A stretch of 64,000 bases of DNA from Plotosus lineatus (GCA_024760905.1 CM045734.1:42279564-42343563); one strand, 5' to 3'; positions 44,115 to 54,918 are shown, counted from the first letter of the stretch. Notes: generated from the letters alone by a model not told the origin. Program-made: numbers and translations.

Positions 44115-44650
44115 ATCTGAATCAGCGGTCCCCAACCTCCCCCCCCCCCCACCATGTGTCGGTCATGTCTTCTTTTCCTTTCAGCTGTTCCATTCAGGGG
44201 ACGCCAGAGCAAATCATCTGCCTCCATTTCACCCTATCCTTTGCATCTTCTTCTCTTATGCCAACTACCTTCATGTCCTCCTTCACCGCATCCATAAATT
44301 TCACCATGGGCTGGTCATGTAAATCAACATTTTCAAGAACTGGTATAGAAACAACTAAAGAAAAAGTGTAAAAATACAACTCACCATCCTACCTAATTAG
44401 TGGAAAGCTCCAAGGAAATCTCCAAAAGATGTTTGTTTTTTACTCAGTTTTTTTTTTTTTGCTTGTGGGTTTATTTTTTGATGTACCGCATCAAGTGACC
44501 GAGATAAGTGGTTTATCAAAATAAAAGATCTTCCAGACTCTGATAATTAATAAAATATTTTATATTCAGCCTTTCTGAGGGACCGGTACCAAATGACACA
44601 CGCACCAGCATCAGTCTGTGGCCTGGTGGTTGGGGACCTCTGATCTAAAT
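44115..44650. mobile_element. hAT-type MITE with RTE insertion
   Basis: Element at 44123-44642: left end cagcggtccccaacctcc, right end complementary to cagaggtccccaaccacc. 8-bp duplication with one mismatch, atctgaat at 44115-44122 and atctaaat at 44643-44650. A C run is at 44140-44150. An RTE fragment was inserted later at 44169-44312. Confidence 0.82.
44161..44320 (-). mobile_element. RTE LINE 3' fragment, 144 bp
   Basis: Complement of the RTE 3' end (tcttcttttcctttcagctg through accgcatccataaattt), truncated 5'. Duplication ggtcatgt at 44161-44168 and 44313-44320 (8 bp). Shortest RTE copy in the window. Confidence 0.85.
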
Positions 44651-44689
44651 TGATGGAAATAGAACTAAAGTTATAGTTTTTAAACATCC

Positions 44690-45310
44690 TGAACTGCTGG
44701 ATATGGGCATTCTTATTCAAATCCCTTTCGTCTCGAATACTCCCCTGTAAAAAGCCTTAGGTTTGATTTTGATATGGTTTTTAAATTTGACAAGCAGATT
44801 TCCTCTGTTATTGGGTGCCGCTTTTTTCAGCTGAGGCTGAAGCGGAGGTTATGGGATATCTCCTCCCTGCTGTTTTAGAGAGGGTGATTCATGCCTTTAT
44901 AACATATCAGCTTGACTGTTCTAATTCTTTTATGTGGGCATAGGCCAGCCATCCATTTAATGGTTGCAGTTGGTCTAAAATGCTGTGAATGCCTCCTAAC
45001 AAGGAGGGGAGAACGGGACCATGTTATTTCCGTATTGCACGCACTCTTCTGGATTTCTGTACTTACTGGATCAATTTCTAAACGTTTGTGGTTGACATAC
45101 AAGTCTCTCAATGGATTAGCACCATCATACCTAGTGAAACTCTTTCATGCTTAAACTTCAGCTAGAGGACTTAGGTGAGTCAATCACATGTTCCTCAATG
45201 TGGCCACCACCAGGCAAAGAAGCAGATGTGATCAAGCTTTTTTAGTCACTGCCCTTAACTTATGGGACAGTTTTCCACTTCAACCCCCCTTCACCCCTTC
45301 CCGCCCGATT
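44690..45310 (+). pseudogene. CR1/L2/Rex1-type LINE reverse transcriptase remnant
   Basis: Reads FDMVFKFDKQISSVIGCRFF and then QLRLKRRLWDISSLL (about 44771-44875). After a frame change: LLTRRGERDHVISVLHALFW (about 44993-45052), ISVLTGSISKRLWLTYKSLN and GLAPSYLVKLFHA, with a stop at 45154. The order matches the C-terminal part of CR1/L2/Rex1-clade RT proteins, whose usual forms are FDKQI..V...FFQLR, REHI.PVL..LHWLPV and YK.LNGLAPSYL. A further trace, ALNLWDSFPLQPP, lies at about 45248-45290. The catalytic core and the 5' half are absent. The strand and L2-like clade make it a relative of a plausible tail-1 donor, but its own 3' end is not preserved. Confidence 0.75.
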
Positions 45311-45321
45311 TAAGTCATTGC

Positions 45322-45906
45322 TAAAGATACTTTCTTCTTCTTTTGGCTTTTTTTCGGGTCGCTGCAGCAAATCATTTCATTCACATGTTTGATTTGGGAT
45401 AGGTTTTTACATCGGGTGCCCTTCCTGACACAACCCTTTAGCAAGGGACAGAAACACGCTGATGGCTTTGCAGCTACTCTTAACAAAAGTCTGCAATGGT
45501 TCTTTTACATGAACCTCTCACCATATTATTATTATTGTGGATATTTATATAGCACAATTTCATACACACGTATTCTCAACGCGCATGAGACCCCAGCACT
45601 CCCTGCACCTGTCACCACTGTACAGCACAAGTTGTTGCATTGTTCTATCCTTTTGAGCACCAAGCAGGAAGCAACAACTCCCAAATTTTAACAGCTCATG
45701 GTATGACACAGCCAGATTCGAACTCCGACCTTCCGGAGGATAAAGCGGACGCTCTACCAACTGAGCTAAATCTCCATAGACAGTGCGAGACATGGCCGGC
45801 TTTTGATAACCCAGTTAGCTGTGTTTGTGTAGAGTGGGACTCGAACCCCCAACCTTAGGATCGGCGATCCAGTGCCCTTTACCACCAGACCACCACTGCC
45901 CACCTA
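45322..45906 (-). mobile_element. SINE-A, tail 2, split by a SINE-E
   Basis: Tail 2 complement with cttcttcttttggctttttt and a diverged gtcgctgcagc, body to ctctcaccat at 45524, interruption, then body from ccatagacagtgcgagac at 45774 to a head ending ccaccactgcccac. Confidence 0.85.
45525..45773 (-). mobile_element. SINE-E (tRNA-headed) inside SINE-A
   Basis: Minus strand: the head at the right end reads agatttagctcagttggtag and then agcgtccgcttt, with B box gagttcgaatctgg; A and B boxes are close to a real tRNA. The tail is gctatataaatatccacaat followed by (aat)n. ccat at 45521-45524 and 45774-45777 may be a 4-bp duplication. Only copy of this family here. Confidence 0.8.
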
Positions 45907-45942
45907 ACTTTATAAATTTAAGCTAATTTACTATAGGAGACG

Positions 45943-46290
45943 TCAAGGGCAGTGGTGGCCTGGTGGTAAAGGGTGTTGGATCGCTGATCCTAAGGTTGGG
46001 GGTTCGAGTCCCTCTCTCCACAAGGTTGTCACTGTACCTCCAGTGCAGCTAACTGGGTTATCGAAGGCGGGCCATGTCTCTCACCGTCTATGGTGAGAGG
46101 TTCATGAAAATGAACCATTGCTGACTTTAATAAAGATTAGCTGCAAAGCCGTCAGCGTGTTTCTGCCCCGTGCTAAAGGGTTGTGTCAGGAAGGGCATCC
46201 GATGAAAAAAACCTATACCAAATCAAACATCAGATGATTCACTGTAACGACCCCTGAAAAAGCCAAAAGGAAAAGAAAATGATAGGAGAA
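45943..46290 (+). mobile_element. SINE-A, tail 2, full length
   Basis: Head gggcagtggtggcctggtgg, B box ggttcgagtcc, body, and tail 2 with ggaagggcatccgatg and cgacccctgaaaaagcc. The last word is closer to the RTE LINE (cgacccctgaaggg) than to most SINE-A tails. Confidence 0.87.
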
Positions 46291-46970
46291 CAGCTCACAT
46301 TAAAACCTGTGCAGAGCTGAACCGTGGAGCTGTAATGTAGCAACACTTCTCACTGCACTACTGTGCTGCAGAGTAATTGATTAATCACTGAATTTGCACT
46401 AATTCTAGAAAAACAAAAAACAACCTTTTTCCATGTTATGTGTCATTTATGTGCCACAGCTCATGACGTCTACAGCGACAAAAGCTTTTTATATGAAAGC
46501 TCTAAACAAGACATCATAGTGACAACTACCATTAATTGCTGTGTGGTTATTGCCACTGACAGGTGATTTCATGGAGCAAATATTAATCTTATTTGTTCAA
46601 GGATGGAACTGAAAAAGTCATTTTAAATTCCTTAATTCACTTCGTTTGTTCCTGTGCTTCCTACTAGGCAGTGAGCCAGCTCTTTTATTCAGTATGGCAG
46701 CTCATCTTCACAATTAATGCATTACAACCCATTTTAAGCCTGGGACATATAGTACATGAGTCAACTGGTTAATTTAAAATCTATATTTAGCTGTATGTTT
46801 AACGAAGAGCAGATCCTTGAAAAAAGTGACTTGAATGAAAAGTGTACATCAGCTAAAGCTTAATATGACAATTATTTATGTAATCATTTTTTAGAACAAT
46901 ATTTTAGTTCAGTAATAATAAATATAATTAAATTACTTATCATTATATTTTATATGTTGGTGTTTTATTA
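46291..46970. other. unique AT-rich DNA
   Basis: No element recognised; no gene. Confidence 0.5.
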
Positions 46971-46971
46971 C

Positions 46972-47190
46972 GGCGGCATGGTAGCAGCGTGGTTTGCACG
47001 TTCACCTCAAAGCAAGGAGATCCTGGGTTTTCTCCAGGAACTTCAGTTTCCTTCCACAGACCAAGCACATGCAAATTGGCTGCTCCAGATTGACTGTAGC
47101 TGTGAATTGTGGGTGTGAATGGTTGTGTATGTTGACCTTTGAAAGCTCTAGTGAGCTGTCCCTTCACCCAGTGTTGGCTAACAGCAAGTC
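46972..47190 (+). mobile_element. SINE-D, partial
   Basis: Head ggcatggtagcagcgtgg with ctcaaagcaaggagatcctg, body cagtttccttccacagacc, then a jump to tail-1 traces (agtgagctgtcccttcaccc). Confidence 0.65.
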
Positions 47191-47324
47191 AGCAAATTAT
47201 AGAGAGTAATGACGACATGGCAGTAGGTGTTGGATGGATGCGTTGCTGTGTATGTGTGCGTTTGTGTATGTAATGTAAGTTGTGAATTGGAGATAGTTGT
47301 TAAAAAGTAGATCTTTTCTGAAGG

Positions 47325-47420
47325 TGGGACGCTGCCTTCGACCAGAGTTGGCCGAGATGCGCGCCAGCCTCTCTGTGGCTCTCTATGATTAAGGGGTTTA
47401 GAAAACGAATGAATGTTTCC
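47325..47420 (+). mobile_element. tail 1 fragment
   Basis: gaccagagttggccgagatg, cgccagcctctctgtgg and ggggtttagaaaacgaatga. No head. Confidence 0.6.
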
Positions 47421-47438
47421 TGAAGACACTTGAAATCC

Positions 47439-47785
47439 CTGTATTCTTTACACCTCTTTTCCTTTTGGCTCATCACATGTTTGATTCGGCATTGGTTTTT
47501 ACATTGGATGCCCTTCACATCACGACAGAAACACGCTGACGGCTATGCAGCTACTCTTTACGAAAGTCAGCAATGGTTCTTTAACATGAACCTCCCACCA
47601 TAGACAGTGAGAGACATGGCCGGCCTTTGATAACCCAGTTAGCTGCACTGGGGGTGGGTGGGGTGGGGGCGGGCAGGACAGTGAGAACCTTGTGGAGAGT
47701 GGGACTCGAACCCCAAACCTTAGGATCAGCGATCCAGCACCCTTTACCACCAGGCCACCACTGCCAGCACTGTGTTCTTTACACC
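47439..47785 (-). mobile_element. SINE-A, tail 2 shortened, with target duplication
   Basis: Insert at about 47455-47769: a degraded tail 2 (ttttccttttggctcatcac), body with a G-rich expansion at about 47651-47675, and a head ending ccaccactgcc. 16-bp duplication with one mismatch, ctgtattctttacacc at 47439-47454 and ctgtgttctttacacc at 47770-47785. Confidence 0.9.
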
Positions 47786-47796
47786 CACGACTGTTT

Positions 47797-47818
47797 AAAA
47801 AAAAAAAAAAAAAAAAAA
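47797..47818. repeat. poly(A) run
   Basis: About 22 A. Confidence 0.95.
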
Positions 47819-49205
47819 GTAAGATTAAAAATTCCTAAAACTTTTAATTACACTTAGTTTACAAAGTTGCCCCGTCTTTTTCGTCTGACAGCCTGTGTTA
47901 ACTAGCAATACATTTTCAGTTACTCCAAGGCAATCTAGTCGACTTCTAAATGCAGTTGAATGATGAAATGATTTGCATGAAGCCTAATTTCATGCAACCT
48001 AATTTCATTAATGTTGTCCTTGGAAAACAAATGAGCAGCCTTGCGCAAAACATCAGTGCAAAGCCCTGTACTTCAGCTAATATTCAGTCAGGCAGAAGAA
48101 ATAATCCATCCTAACGATTTCAATTTTTTAAGGCACCACAACATGTTATGATTTGGACTTGATATACATAGTGTGTAAAATTCTATTTGTGCTTGAAGAA
48201 CATGAAGAAATGTACAGCAGTACATTAGGTACATAAGAAAATACTGTACTGCATATGGGAAATACAGTATAGGTTATAATGTAATGTCTAAGAATCACTT
48301 CAGTGGCAGCTATAAAATACAGGTGCATAGTTATTAATCTCGGAGGTCATCTAACTCTAGATTAATTAAGGCTCATCTGACAGCAAATTAATTAGATAGA
48401 TTAAATGTACAGAGTGTGGGATTCGTACTCACACAGAGTCATATTTCATTATATAGAGATGAATAAGCAAACAACCACACATTGATATGGTGATAGGTTT
48501 ATGGTACAACATAAAAACCATACTGAAACTATGAGAGTTTTATTTATTATTATTATTTTTAAAAAAATGTTAAAATTGTTTAGGTAAAAAATATTCCATA
48601 CACTGCAAGATATTGATTGACCTTAAATACCTCACTATTTATCCTCATAAGGAACAACTCAATATTCGTATCTGGCTTGACATTTCCAATAATCAGTTGT
48701 CACTAATTACCCTTCTGCCTTGTTGCCACGAGACAATTTCGCACACAAACACACCCACATTTTGTTACTCCCCCACGATCACCATGCTCACAAATCAGCC
48801 GCAGGGAAAATGTTCTCTGTGAGCGAACGATAACAGAGATTGATAACCATTTTACCGTCAGGAGTTCGAAGCCCCTGATCTATGACACACAGACCCATGG
48901 GATGAAGACACAGGCAAGACAGCGATAATTGAGAGTATTTATAAAGTGGCCTGCTCAGCAGCTAGCAGCTCCTGTAAATCTGTAGAGAGCTGAGGGGAAA
49001 AAATGCCATGACCCAAGGACAGTGCTTGGCAGGAGTGTGTCTGTGCTGAGACATCAAGTAATAGGCCACTCTTTCTTTATAGGACTTTCCCCAAGAACTG
49101 TGAAAATTTCCAATATTAGGTGGTCTTTATTATTTATTTATTTTTGATTAATTGTACAATTTTTTATGTAATCTAGTGTGTGCCATTTTGGATACCTATT
49201 CCTCA
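47819..49205. other. unique DNA with candidate conserved noncoding elements
   Basis: Two stretches stand out by texture: about 47928-48045 (atttgcatgaagcctaattt and aatttcattaatg, octamer- and homeodomain-like) and about 48330-48415 (taattaaggctcatctgaca and caaattaattag). No repeat family recognised. Conservation cannot be tested here. Confidence 0.35.
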
Positions 49206-49214
49206 ACAAAAACA

Positions 49215-49548
49215 CTTCAATAATGAGGCTCACTGGTATGACGGTCGTGTTAGTACAAGTGCGTTCCCCAGCACTTGGCACAACTGGAGTCAATTCCAAC
49301 GAACTTTGAGAGGCAAGATTGCCAGCCTATTGCAGGTCTAACCATTCATATTCAAACCTACGGGTATTTTAGAGTAGGCCCTTGACCTCATGTGCATGAC
49401 TAGGGGCTGTTGGTGGAAACCAATGTAAGCCCACCAAGAACATGCAGAGGTAGAAATGCCACACAGAATGTTCACCACAACCAATCTCGAACCTAGGACC
49501 TTCTCACTCTAAGGTGAGAGAGGGAACCACCACACCACTTTGGTGCTT
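49215..49548 (-). mobile_element. SINE-D, old copy
   Basis: Complement words: ccattcatattcaaacctac, ctgttggtggaaaccaatg, aagaacatgcagagg and a head cctaggaccttctcactc with accaccacacc. Low identity to the other copies. Confidence 0.6.
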
Positions 49549-49769
49549 TCGGGGGTTTTTTCTTCCCTGTTTAATTCAAGTGTTGTATAACTAAGAGGCA
49601 ATTTGAAGTGAAAACTGAAGATTACTATCACAATAATTTTGCAAACGCAGAGAGGTAAAATGCGTAGTAATGTTTATCCCATTGCCGTGGTATCAGTCAT
49701 GGGTTTGGACGCATCTGGCAGCACCTGAACACCCAGTTCTCACAGTTCCTGTCTTAGAAGCAGGAAAAT

Positions 49770-50475
49770 GAGCAAGCATAACGATCTGAATCACTTTGAC
49801 GAGGATCAAATTAGTCTACTCCAGTCTAGATGACTTGGTCAGAGCAACTTCAGAACTTTAGATCTTGTAGAGTGCTCCTGGTATGCAGTAGTAAGTACCG
49901 ACGAAAAGTGGTACAGTAAAGGACAAACAGTGGACCAATAACAGAGACACGGTCACGTATGACTCACTGGCTTTATGGTAAGTGAAGGCTAGCCTGTGTG
50001 ATCAAATTCCAGAGAAGAGCACACATTAATAATAAAAGTGAATGCTGCCTTTAAAAGAAAGGTGTCAGAACATATAGTGCATTACAGATTGCTGCATATA
50101 TAAGGTATGCAGCTGAAGATCAGTCAGAGTGCACATTTGACCCTGTCTACCACCGAACGTACCTACAGTGGGCTCAGGATGATACCATATTGAAAAACAA
50201 ACAAAACTGCTCAGGAATGGTTTGAGGAAAATTGACCAGTAAATTCCCATTCTGTCTGATGCCCTAGACAAACAAGTCCAAACCACAGAGGCACTATCTT
50301 AAAACTAATAGGAATTAAAGGGTGCCAGATACGACAGCTCACCCTCATAGATTGCGTGGAATCTATTTCTTGAAGGTTGGAGCCGTTCTTGATGACACAC
50401 ATGGCACCTACACAATAGCTGGCAGGTGATTTAATATTATGGCTGATCATTGTAGAAACACCCCATTATGGTTAA
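49770..50475 (+). pseudogene. Tc1/mariner-type transposase remnant
   Basis: N-terminal part near 49772-49900 reads MSKHNDLNHFDEDQISLLQS, a stop, LGQSNFRTLDLVECSWYAVV and then STDEKWYSKGQTVDQ. These match a fish Tc1-type transposase N-terminus known as DLS.FD.GQIV.ARRLGQSIS, AALVGCSRSAVVS.YQKWS. The C-terminal end near 50280-50445 matches, at DNA level, the familiar tail of that family (gtgccagatacgacagctca and gcaggtgatttaatattatg). The catalytic middle is unrecognisable. Stops and shifts throughout; inactive. Ends not determined. Confidence 0.6.
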
Positions 50476-51050
50476 TCAGTCTATAAATGAGAAATTGGCA
50501 AGGATTTGAATAAACATCAATTAGGAGTCAAGTATATTTTCCAGTATGAGATTTCCTTTCGGCTTTCCCCCTTATTTTCTCATAAATATCCCACATTGTA
50601 CTATCACATAAATCATGGCAAAGTTACTTCATATTGTATTATGGCTTGCATTCTCTTTATTGAACAGCTTACAGGCACAGAGAATTCAGGCACTTTCACA
50701 TGGAACATGGTTCTTTTGTAAATTAATTCTTTGTTGTATGTGCGTGTCCGTGTGTTTCATTTGCAAAACACTATCTTTTTTTTCATTGTTTGTTGGCTTG
50801 TTTCTGTTGTTTTTATTTTTTCTTTCCTCACAACACTATTAAATAAATGTACAGATCCCCCGAAGGGTCAAAGTAAGATTTTTTTTTAACTTTTGCATTT
50901 CCTTACAATACATTTGCCTTCATTCTGATTAGTTTTGTGTTCTCTCACAAAGTTACACATTGATTACATGGCCCTCTACAATAAACAAGGCCTATTTAAC
51001 TTGGTCTTAACACAAACTCAGCTTGAATGCCTGTCACTGTAATGGTTGCT
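50476..51050. other. unique AT-rich DNA
   Basis: No element or gene recognised. Confidence 0.5.
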
Positions 51051-51054
51051 TAGG

Positions 51055-51235
51055 GGAAATGATAGTTTAGTGGTTAAGACAATAAGTTACCGATCCAAAG
51101 GTCAATGAGAAAATCCCCATTTTCACTACTGTTGAGCCCTTGAACCTCAAATACTCCATGAAATTCATGTATAAAAATGATAATTGTAAGTCACTCTGAA
51201 GAACAGTGTGTGCTAAATACAGTAGATGCTCTGCT
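51055..51235 (+). mobile_element. SINE-C, diverged
   Basis: Decayed head (gatagtttagtggttaagac), body cactactgttgagcccttga and tail aattgtaagtcactctgaag to gctaaatacagtagatg. Confidence 0.7.
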
Positions 51236-51374
51236 CATCTGCAATACAGGGATCCTTCACTTTCGGCGGTTAATGGTGACCGAGACCCCCGCAACCGCCG
51301 AGTTCTGTGAAGTAGGATCGACCCCCTGACTGATGTAAATGTACATGTATATGTGTATATAAATATCAATAAAA

Positions 51375-51710
51375 ATATTCAAAGCTATAATGAGTACATC
51401 AGAGGGGTAGCACATGTAAAACGTTTTGGAGACAAAGTCAGAGAGGCTAGATTGAGATGGTTTGGACATGTACAGAGGAGGGATAGTGAGTATATTGATA
51501 GAAAGATGCTGAGGTTGGAATTACCAGGCAGAAGGCCTAGAGGGAGACCAAAGAGAAGATTTATGGATGTGGTGAAGGAGGACATGAAGGCAGTTGGAGT
51601 AAGAGAAGAAGATGCAGAGGATAGGGTGAGATGGAGGCAGATGATTCGCTGTGGCGACCCCTGAAGGGAACAGCCGAAAGAAAAGGAAAAAGATATATTC
51701 AAAGCTATAA
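51375..51710 (+). mobile_element. RTE LINE 3' fragment with 16-bp duplication
   Basis: Insert at 51391-51694, 5' truncated, encoding ARLRWFGHVQRRDSEYIDRK and MDVVKEDMKAVGVREEDAED in one open frame, ending cgacccctgaagggaacagc. Perfect duplication atattcaaagctataa at 51375-51390 and 51695-51710. Open frame and clean duplication point to a young insertion. Confidence 0.92.
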
Positions 51711-51750
51711 GGGCTTATAATAATTAAACATTCAAAAATAATGCATAATA

Positions 51751-52110
51751 TGTATAGCGGCAGTGATGGTCAAGTGGTATAGGGCATTGGATCGCTGATC
51801 CAAAGGTTGGGGGTTCGAGTCCCACTCTCCACAAGGTTGTCACTGTCTCCCCCAGTGCAGCTAACTGGGTTATCAAAGGCGGGCCATGTCTGTCACTGTC
51901 TATGGTGAGAGGCATGTAAAAGAACCATTGCTGACTTTCATAACGAGTAGCTGCAAAGCCGTCAGCGTGTTTCTGTCCCTTGCAAAAAAGGGTTGTGACA
52001 GGAAGGGCATCCGACGTAAAAACCTCTGCCAAATCAAACATGCGAATCAGATGATTCGCTGTGGCGACTCCCGAGTAAAAGGGAAAAAGCCGAAACGAAG
52101 ACAGACATGT
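51751..52110 (+). mobile_element. SINE-A, tail 2, full length
   Basis: Head gcggcagtgatggtcaagtgg, B box ggttcgagtcc, body, tail 2 ending gaagacagac. MITE-1 sequence on both sides shows the target; a short atgta repeat (51750-51754 and about 52107-52111) is the likely duplication. Confidence 0.88.
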
Positions 52111-52293
52111 AAATAAAATATAAATACACACATACGGACGCATGCACGCACACGATGTGCACCTCACATAAAAATGTAAGTGGTTTGTTTTTCTTGTTTT
52201 GTTTTTTTGCATAACTGGTCTTGTTTTGTGTCATTTTCCTTAACTTTTCCCCTATTTTCCTTATTTTTAAAATTTTTGATGAATATTTTTAAA

Positions 52294-53123
52294 AAAATCT
52301 TTTCAACCTTTTTTGAGTCAAGGCACACTTTTTTTTTTTTTTAAATCTTGAGGCACATCACCAGCTGGAAATGTAAAACAAATCAAACTCTGTAGTCTAT
52401 ATTATCAATTTAAAGTCACTCTTGTCAAATTGTCTTGAACAGGAATCAAATAAACATTTTTATTATTCCTACTCACTCACTGTGAAACCTGGTCCTGTTT
52501 GGATGAACAGAGCTGATCTCCTGACAGGAAGCAAAGAGAGACTCACACCAAGCTCTTCCTCAACAGCTCTCCTCTTCCTCAGTCTCGCTCTGTTTCTTGT
52601 TTTATGGCAGTCAGGCTTGAAAAGCGTACTTGGCACGACACCACTTTTGGATATCCTTTCACCACACACCAGGCACAACAGTACTGGTGGAATTTCATTT
52701 CTGGTAAACGTGAATCCAAGTGACGGATTGCTTTCGTTTGTATTGCCTCGCGCTAAAGGCTTTGCTCGACTTCACCATCTTTGCCTTCTTTTGACCTCCA
52801 CGCATACTAAACCCTTCATCTGGGTCCATATTTTGTCCAGGGCCCAGTTTGGAATTGGTATTTTTCCTTTTCAAAAACTTTTTCATCGTGGTCACGGTTG
52901 TGTCTTGCTAATCACCACCACCTTCCATCATCCAATCATCACTTAGCCACTTGTTTCAAAGTAAAAGGCAGTCACAACTAACTACCTGCGTCCCCCTACA
53001 GGCAAAGAGTATTTATTACATTATTTTAGACCAATTAGGTGAAATTGGATAATTTTCCACAGGACACCTCACTATATCTCACGGAACGCTAGTGTACCGC
53101 GGCACAGTGGTTGAAAAACACTG
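52294..53123 (-). mobile_element. hAT-type transposon remnant
   Basis: Right end, read inward, cagtgtttttcaaccactgt; left end cttttcaaccttttttgag with its first bases lost. Contains BED-finger transposase traces on the minus strand. About 0.8 kb, so the catalytic domain is lost. Confidence 0.65.
52469..52895 (-). pseudogene. hAT transposase N-terminus (BED-type zinc finger), disrupted
   Basis: From about 52895: MTTMKKFLKRKNTNSKLGPG, then KKAKMVKSSKAFSARQYKRK. After a frame change, CLVCGERISKSGVVPSTLFK (about 52675-52616). The MKKFL start, the RQY word and the CLVCGE..S....PS pattern match ZBED/SCAND3-like hAT proteins, where PSKLKRH normally follows. Here the His-containing half is missing: after VVPST the frame runs into FKPDCHKTRNRARLRKRRAV and ends at SE. 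It therefore cannot form a complete zinc finger. The overlapping plus-strand frame at 52422-52946 is a shadow. Confidence 0.65.
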
Positions 53124-53705
53124 AACTAGCTGACCATAATTGAAGTCAACTATGTCCTGAAGACTACAGAAATTATTTTTTAAGAAAACCCACTTAATCA
53201 AAAATTTTTGTTTAGGTTTGTTTTTAAACTTATTTTGCATTCATGTTTTTCATTAAGAATTTAAACTGGATCTGGATGTTTGGCACCATGTTCAAAGTAA
53301 AATTCAGTAAGCTGATGTAGGCATGCTGTTCAATACTAAGACTAAAAAAATATTGCATGGTAACAAAGTGATTATGAGGGAATGCAAAAGTGTATAACGC
53401 AACTCCAACCGCAAAAAAATAAAATCTTACCTTGACTGTTCACGGGCCTAATATAAACTTTTGCATCAAAGATATAATTTTTAATTGAACAAGCAGTGTT
53501 TATTTTTTTCATGACAGGGTTCATGAACAAAAATAAAACATTCAACCAATCATCATGGCATTGTTTATTGGCACCACACTCTCATGTGACAGTTCACAGC
53601 TGATGGGAGATAGCTGAGACTTTTATTTATTTTATGTCTCAGTATTGGGTGTTATTTGACAAGCAACAAATACACTTCCAGGGTTGAAAAAAAAAAAGGA
53701 AATCA
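53124..53705. other. unique AT-rich DNA
   Basis: No element or gene recognised. Confidence 0.5.
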
Positions 53706-53711
53706 CACATT

Positions 53712-54108
53712 CACCTGAGTGGCACATCAACAAGACAAGACTATCAACCCAGAGATCATAACTTCGAATTCTGGTTGATGCCACAGCATCCATGACCAGG
53801 AGATCATGGGAGCTAATTTGCAGAGCTCCCATGTGAGGAAGGCACAGCATATGCTCAATTCCATGTCACTCACGGTGATGACCAACCAATCATGTGCATC
53901 TGTGAGCTTATTCATACGAAGAGGAGGATGGCGCTTTCCCTCTGAATGTGTTACGCCGCTCCTGCATATGCAGCAGTTCAAAAAGAGGCGGATGGTGGCA
54001 TTGCATGCTTACACCCGTCCATGGTTGGTTGTGGTTATGTTATCGGAAAGGCAATATGCGAAGGGTGAGAATTGGCTACGACCAAATCAGGGGAGAAAAT
54101 AGGTGAAA
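53712..54108 (+). mobile_element. SINE-F (tRNA-headed repeat, tentative)
   Basis: Starts gagtggcacatcaacaag with B-box-like acttcgaattctgg, then a long body with gctttccctctgaatgtgtt, cctgcatatgcagcagttc and ggttggttgtggtta. I recall this body from fish repeats; there is no second copy in the window. Confidence 0.45.
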
Positions 54109-54149
54109 ATTGAAGAAGTATAAACAAAGTGACATACTTTAATATTTCA

Positions 54150-54620
54150 TGGAATGCATTTCGTCTTGATCACAGCATGTAATATCTATGCACTGTTGGT
54201 CCAGTCGAGGCTCAGCAACATTAATATGGCAATAAAATTAAATCAGCTGATAATCTGAATATATTGAATGAGCAGGTTATTACATCAATGGACTTTTTCT
54301 TCCCTGAAGCTATGAACAAATAATGGTTACACATATAATAAAAGAGTGGTTCTGGGAGCATGGTGAATCATTTCCACATATGTATTGACACCCCAGAGTC
54401 TTGGCCTTAACCCTATTGAAAGTTTTCAGGATTCTCGAGAACACTTTATGAAGTGGTTACAATTTTTTCCCTCATCAATTAAAAATGTTGGTGAAAAATT
54501 CACCCAAAACTGGATGGAAATAAATGTTATGTTGCTTAAGTTTGTTGAAACAATGGCATGATGATTATGTGCTGTAAGCAAGATTAAACAACATATTTGG
54601 CTGGGCGGTGAAACACAGCA
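54150..54620 (+). pseudogene. Tc1-like transposase C-terminal remnant
   Basis: At about 54385-54545 the frame reads LTPQSLGLNPIESFQDSREH, FMKWLQFFPSSIKNVGEKFT and QNWMEINVMLLKFVETMA. It corresponds to the SPDLNPIEN region and C-terminus of a Tc1-like family I recall ending NLGEKL.Q.W.EI....LQ.LIETM. The Glu of the catalytic triad (PIE) is present; the SPD has become QSL. Sequence upstream to about 54150 is probably the rest of the catalytic domain but is too decayed to read. Inactive; ends not found. Confidence 0.6.
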
Positions 54621-54780
54621 CAGCAATTTGAAAACGTCCCCAAGTATATTCTGAATGAGGTCTGAAAGCAGCTATGATAATTTAAATTTTAGCTCAAAAC
54701 AAAACCGTCCTGGGTTCAAGCCCCCAGACTAGGCCTTTTCAGTGTGGAGTTTGCATGTCTTCTCCCTGCCTGCACGAGTA

Positions 54781-54918
54781 GGGCAGGGGTGGCTCAGTGG
54801 TTAAAGCTGAAGATGTGTTACTGTTGGACCCTTGAGCAAAGCCCTTACCGCTCAGTTTTAGAAATAAAATGGAAATGTAAGTTACTTTAGATAACAGTGT
54901 CTGCCAACTGCCTTAAAT
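54781..54918 (+). mobile_element. SINE-C inside SINE-D
   Basis: Head gggcaggggtggctcagtgg, body actgttggacccttgagc and tail gtaagttactttagataaca. Internally shortened. Confidence 0.72.

Larger units (their letters stand above)
51247..52293 (-). mobile_element. MITE-1 with two nested insertions
   Basis: TA at 51245-51246, then cagggatccttcactttcgg. Segments 51247-51390, 51711-51754 and ~52107-52293 are MITE-1 in the order of the other copies. The RTE fragment and the SINE-A lie between them. The far end is missing where the hAT fossil begins. Confidence 0.75.

Noticed and set aside
48330..48990. A host exon near the candidate conserved elements
   Set aside because: No open frame with splice-site context or recognisable protein on either strand.
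52422..52946. A 174-codon plus-strand open frame
   Set aside because: Opposite the hAT BED-finger remnant; low complexity and no homology recognised.
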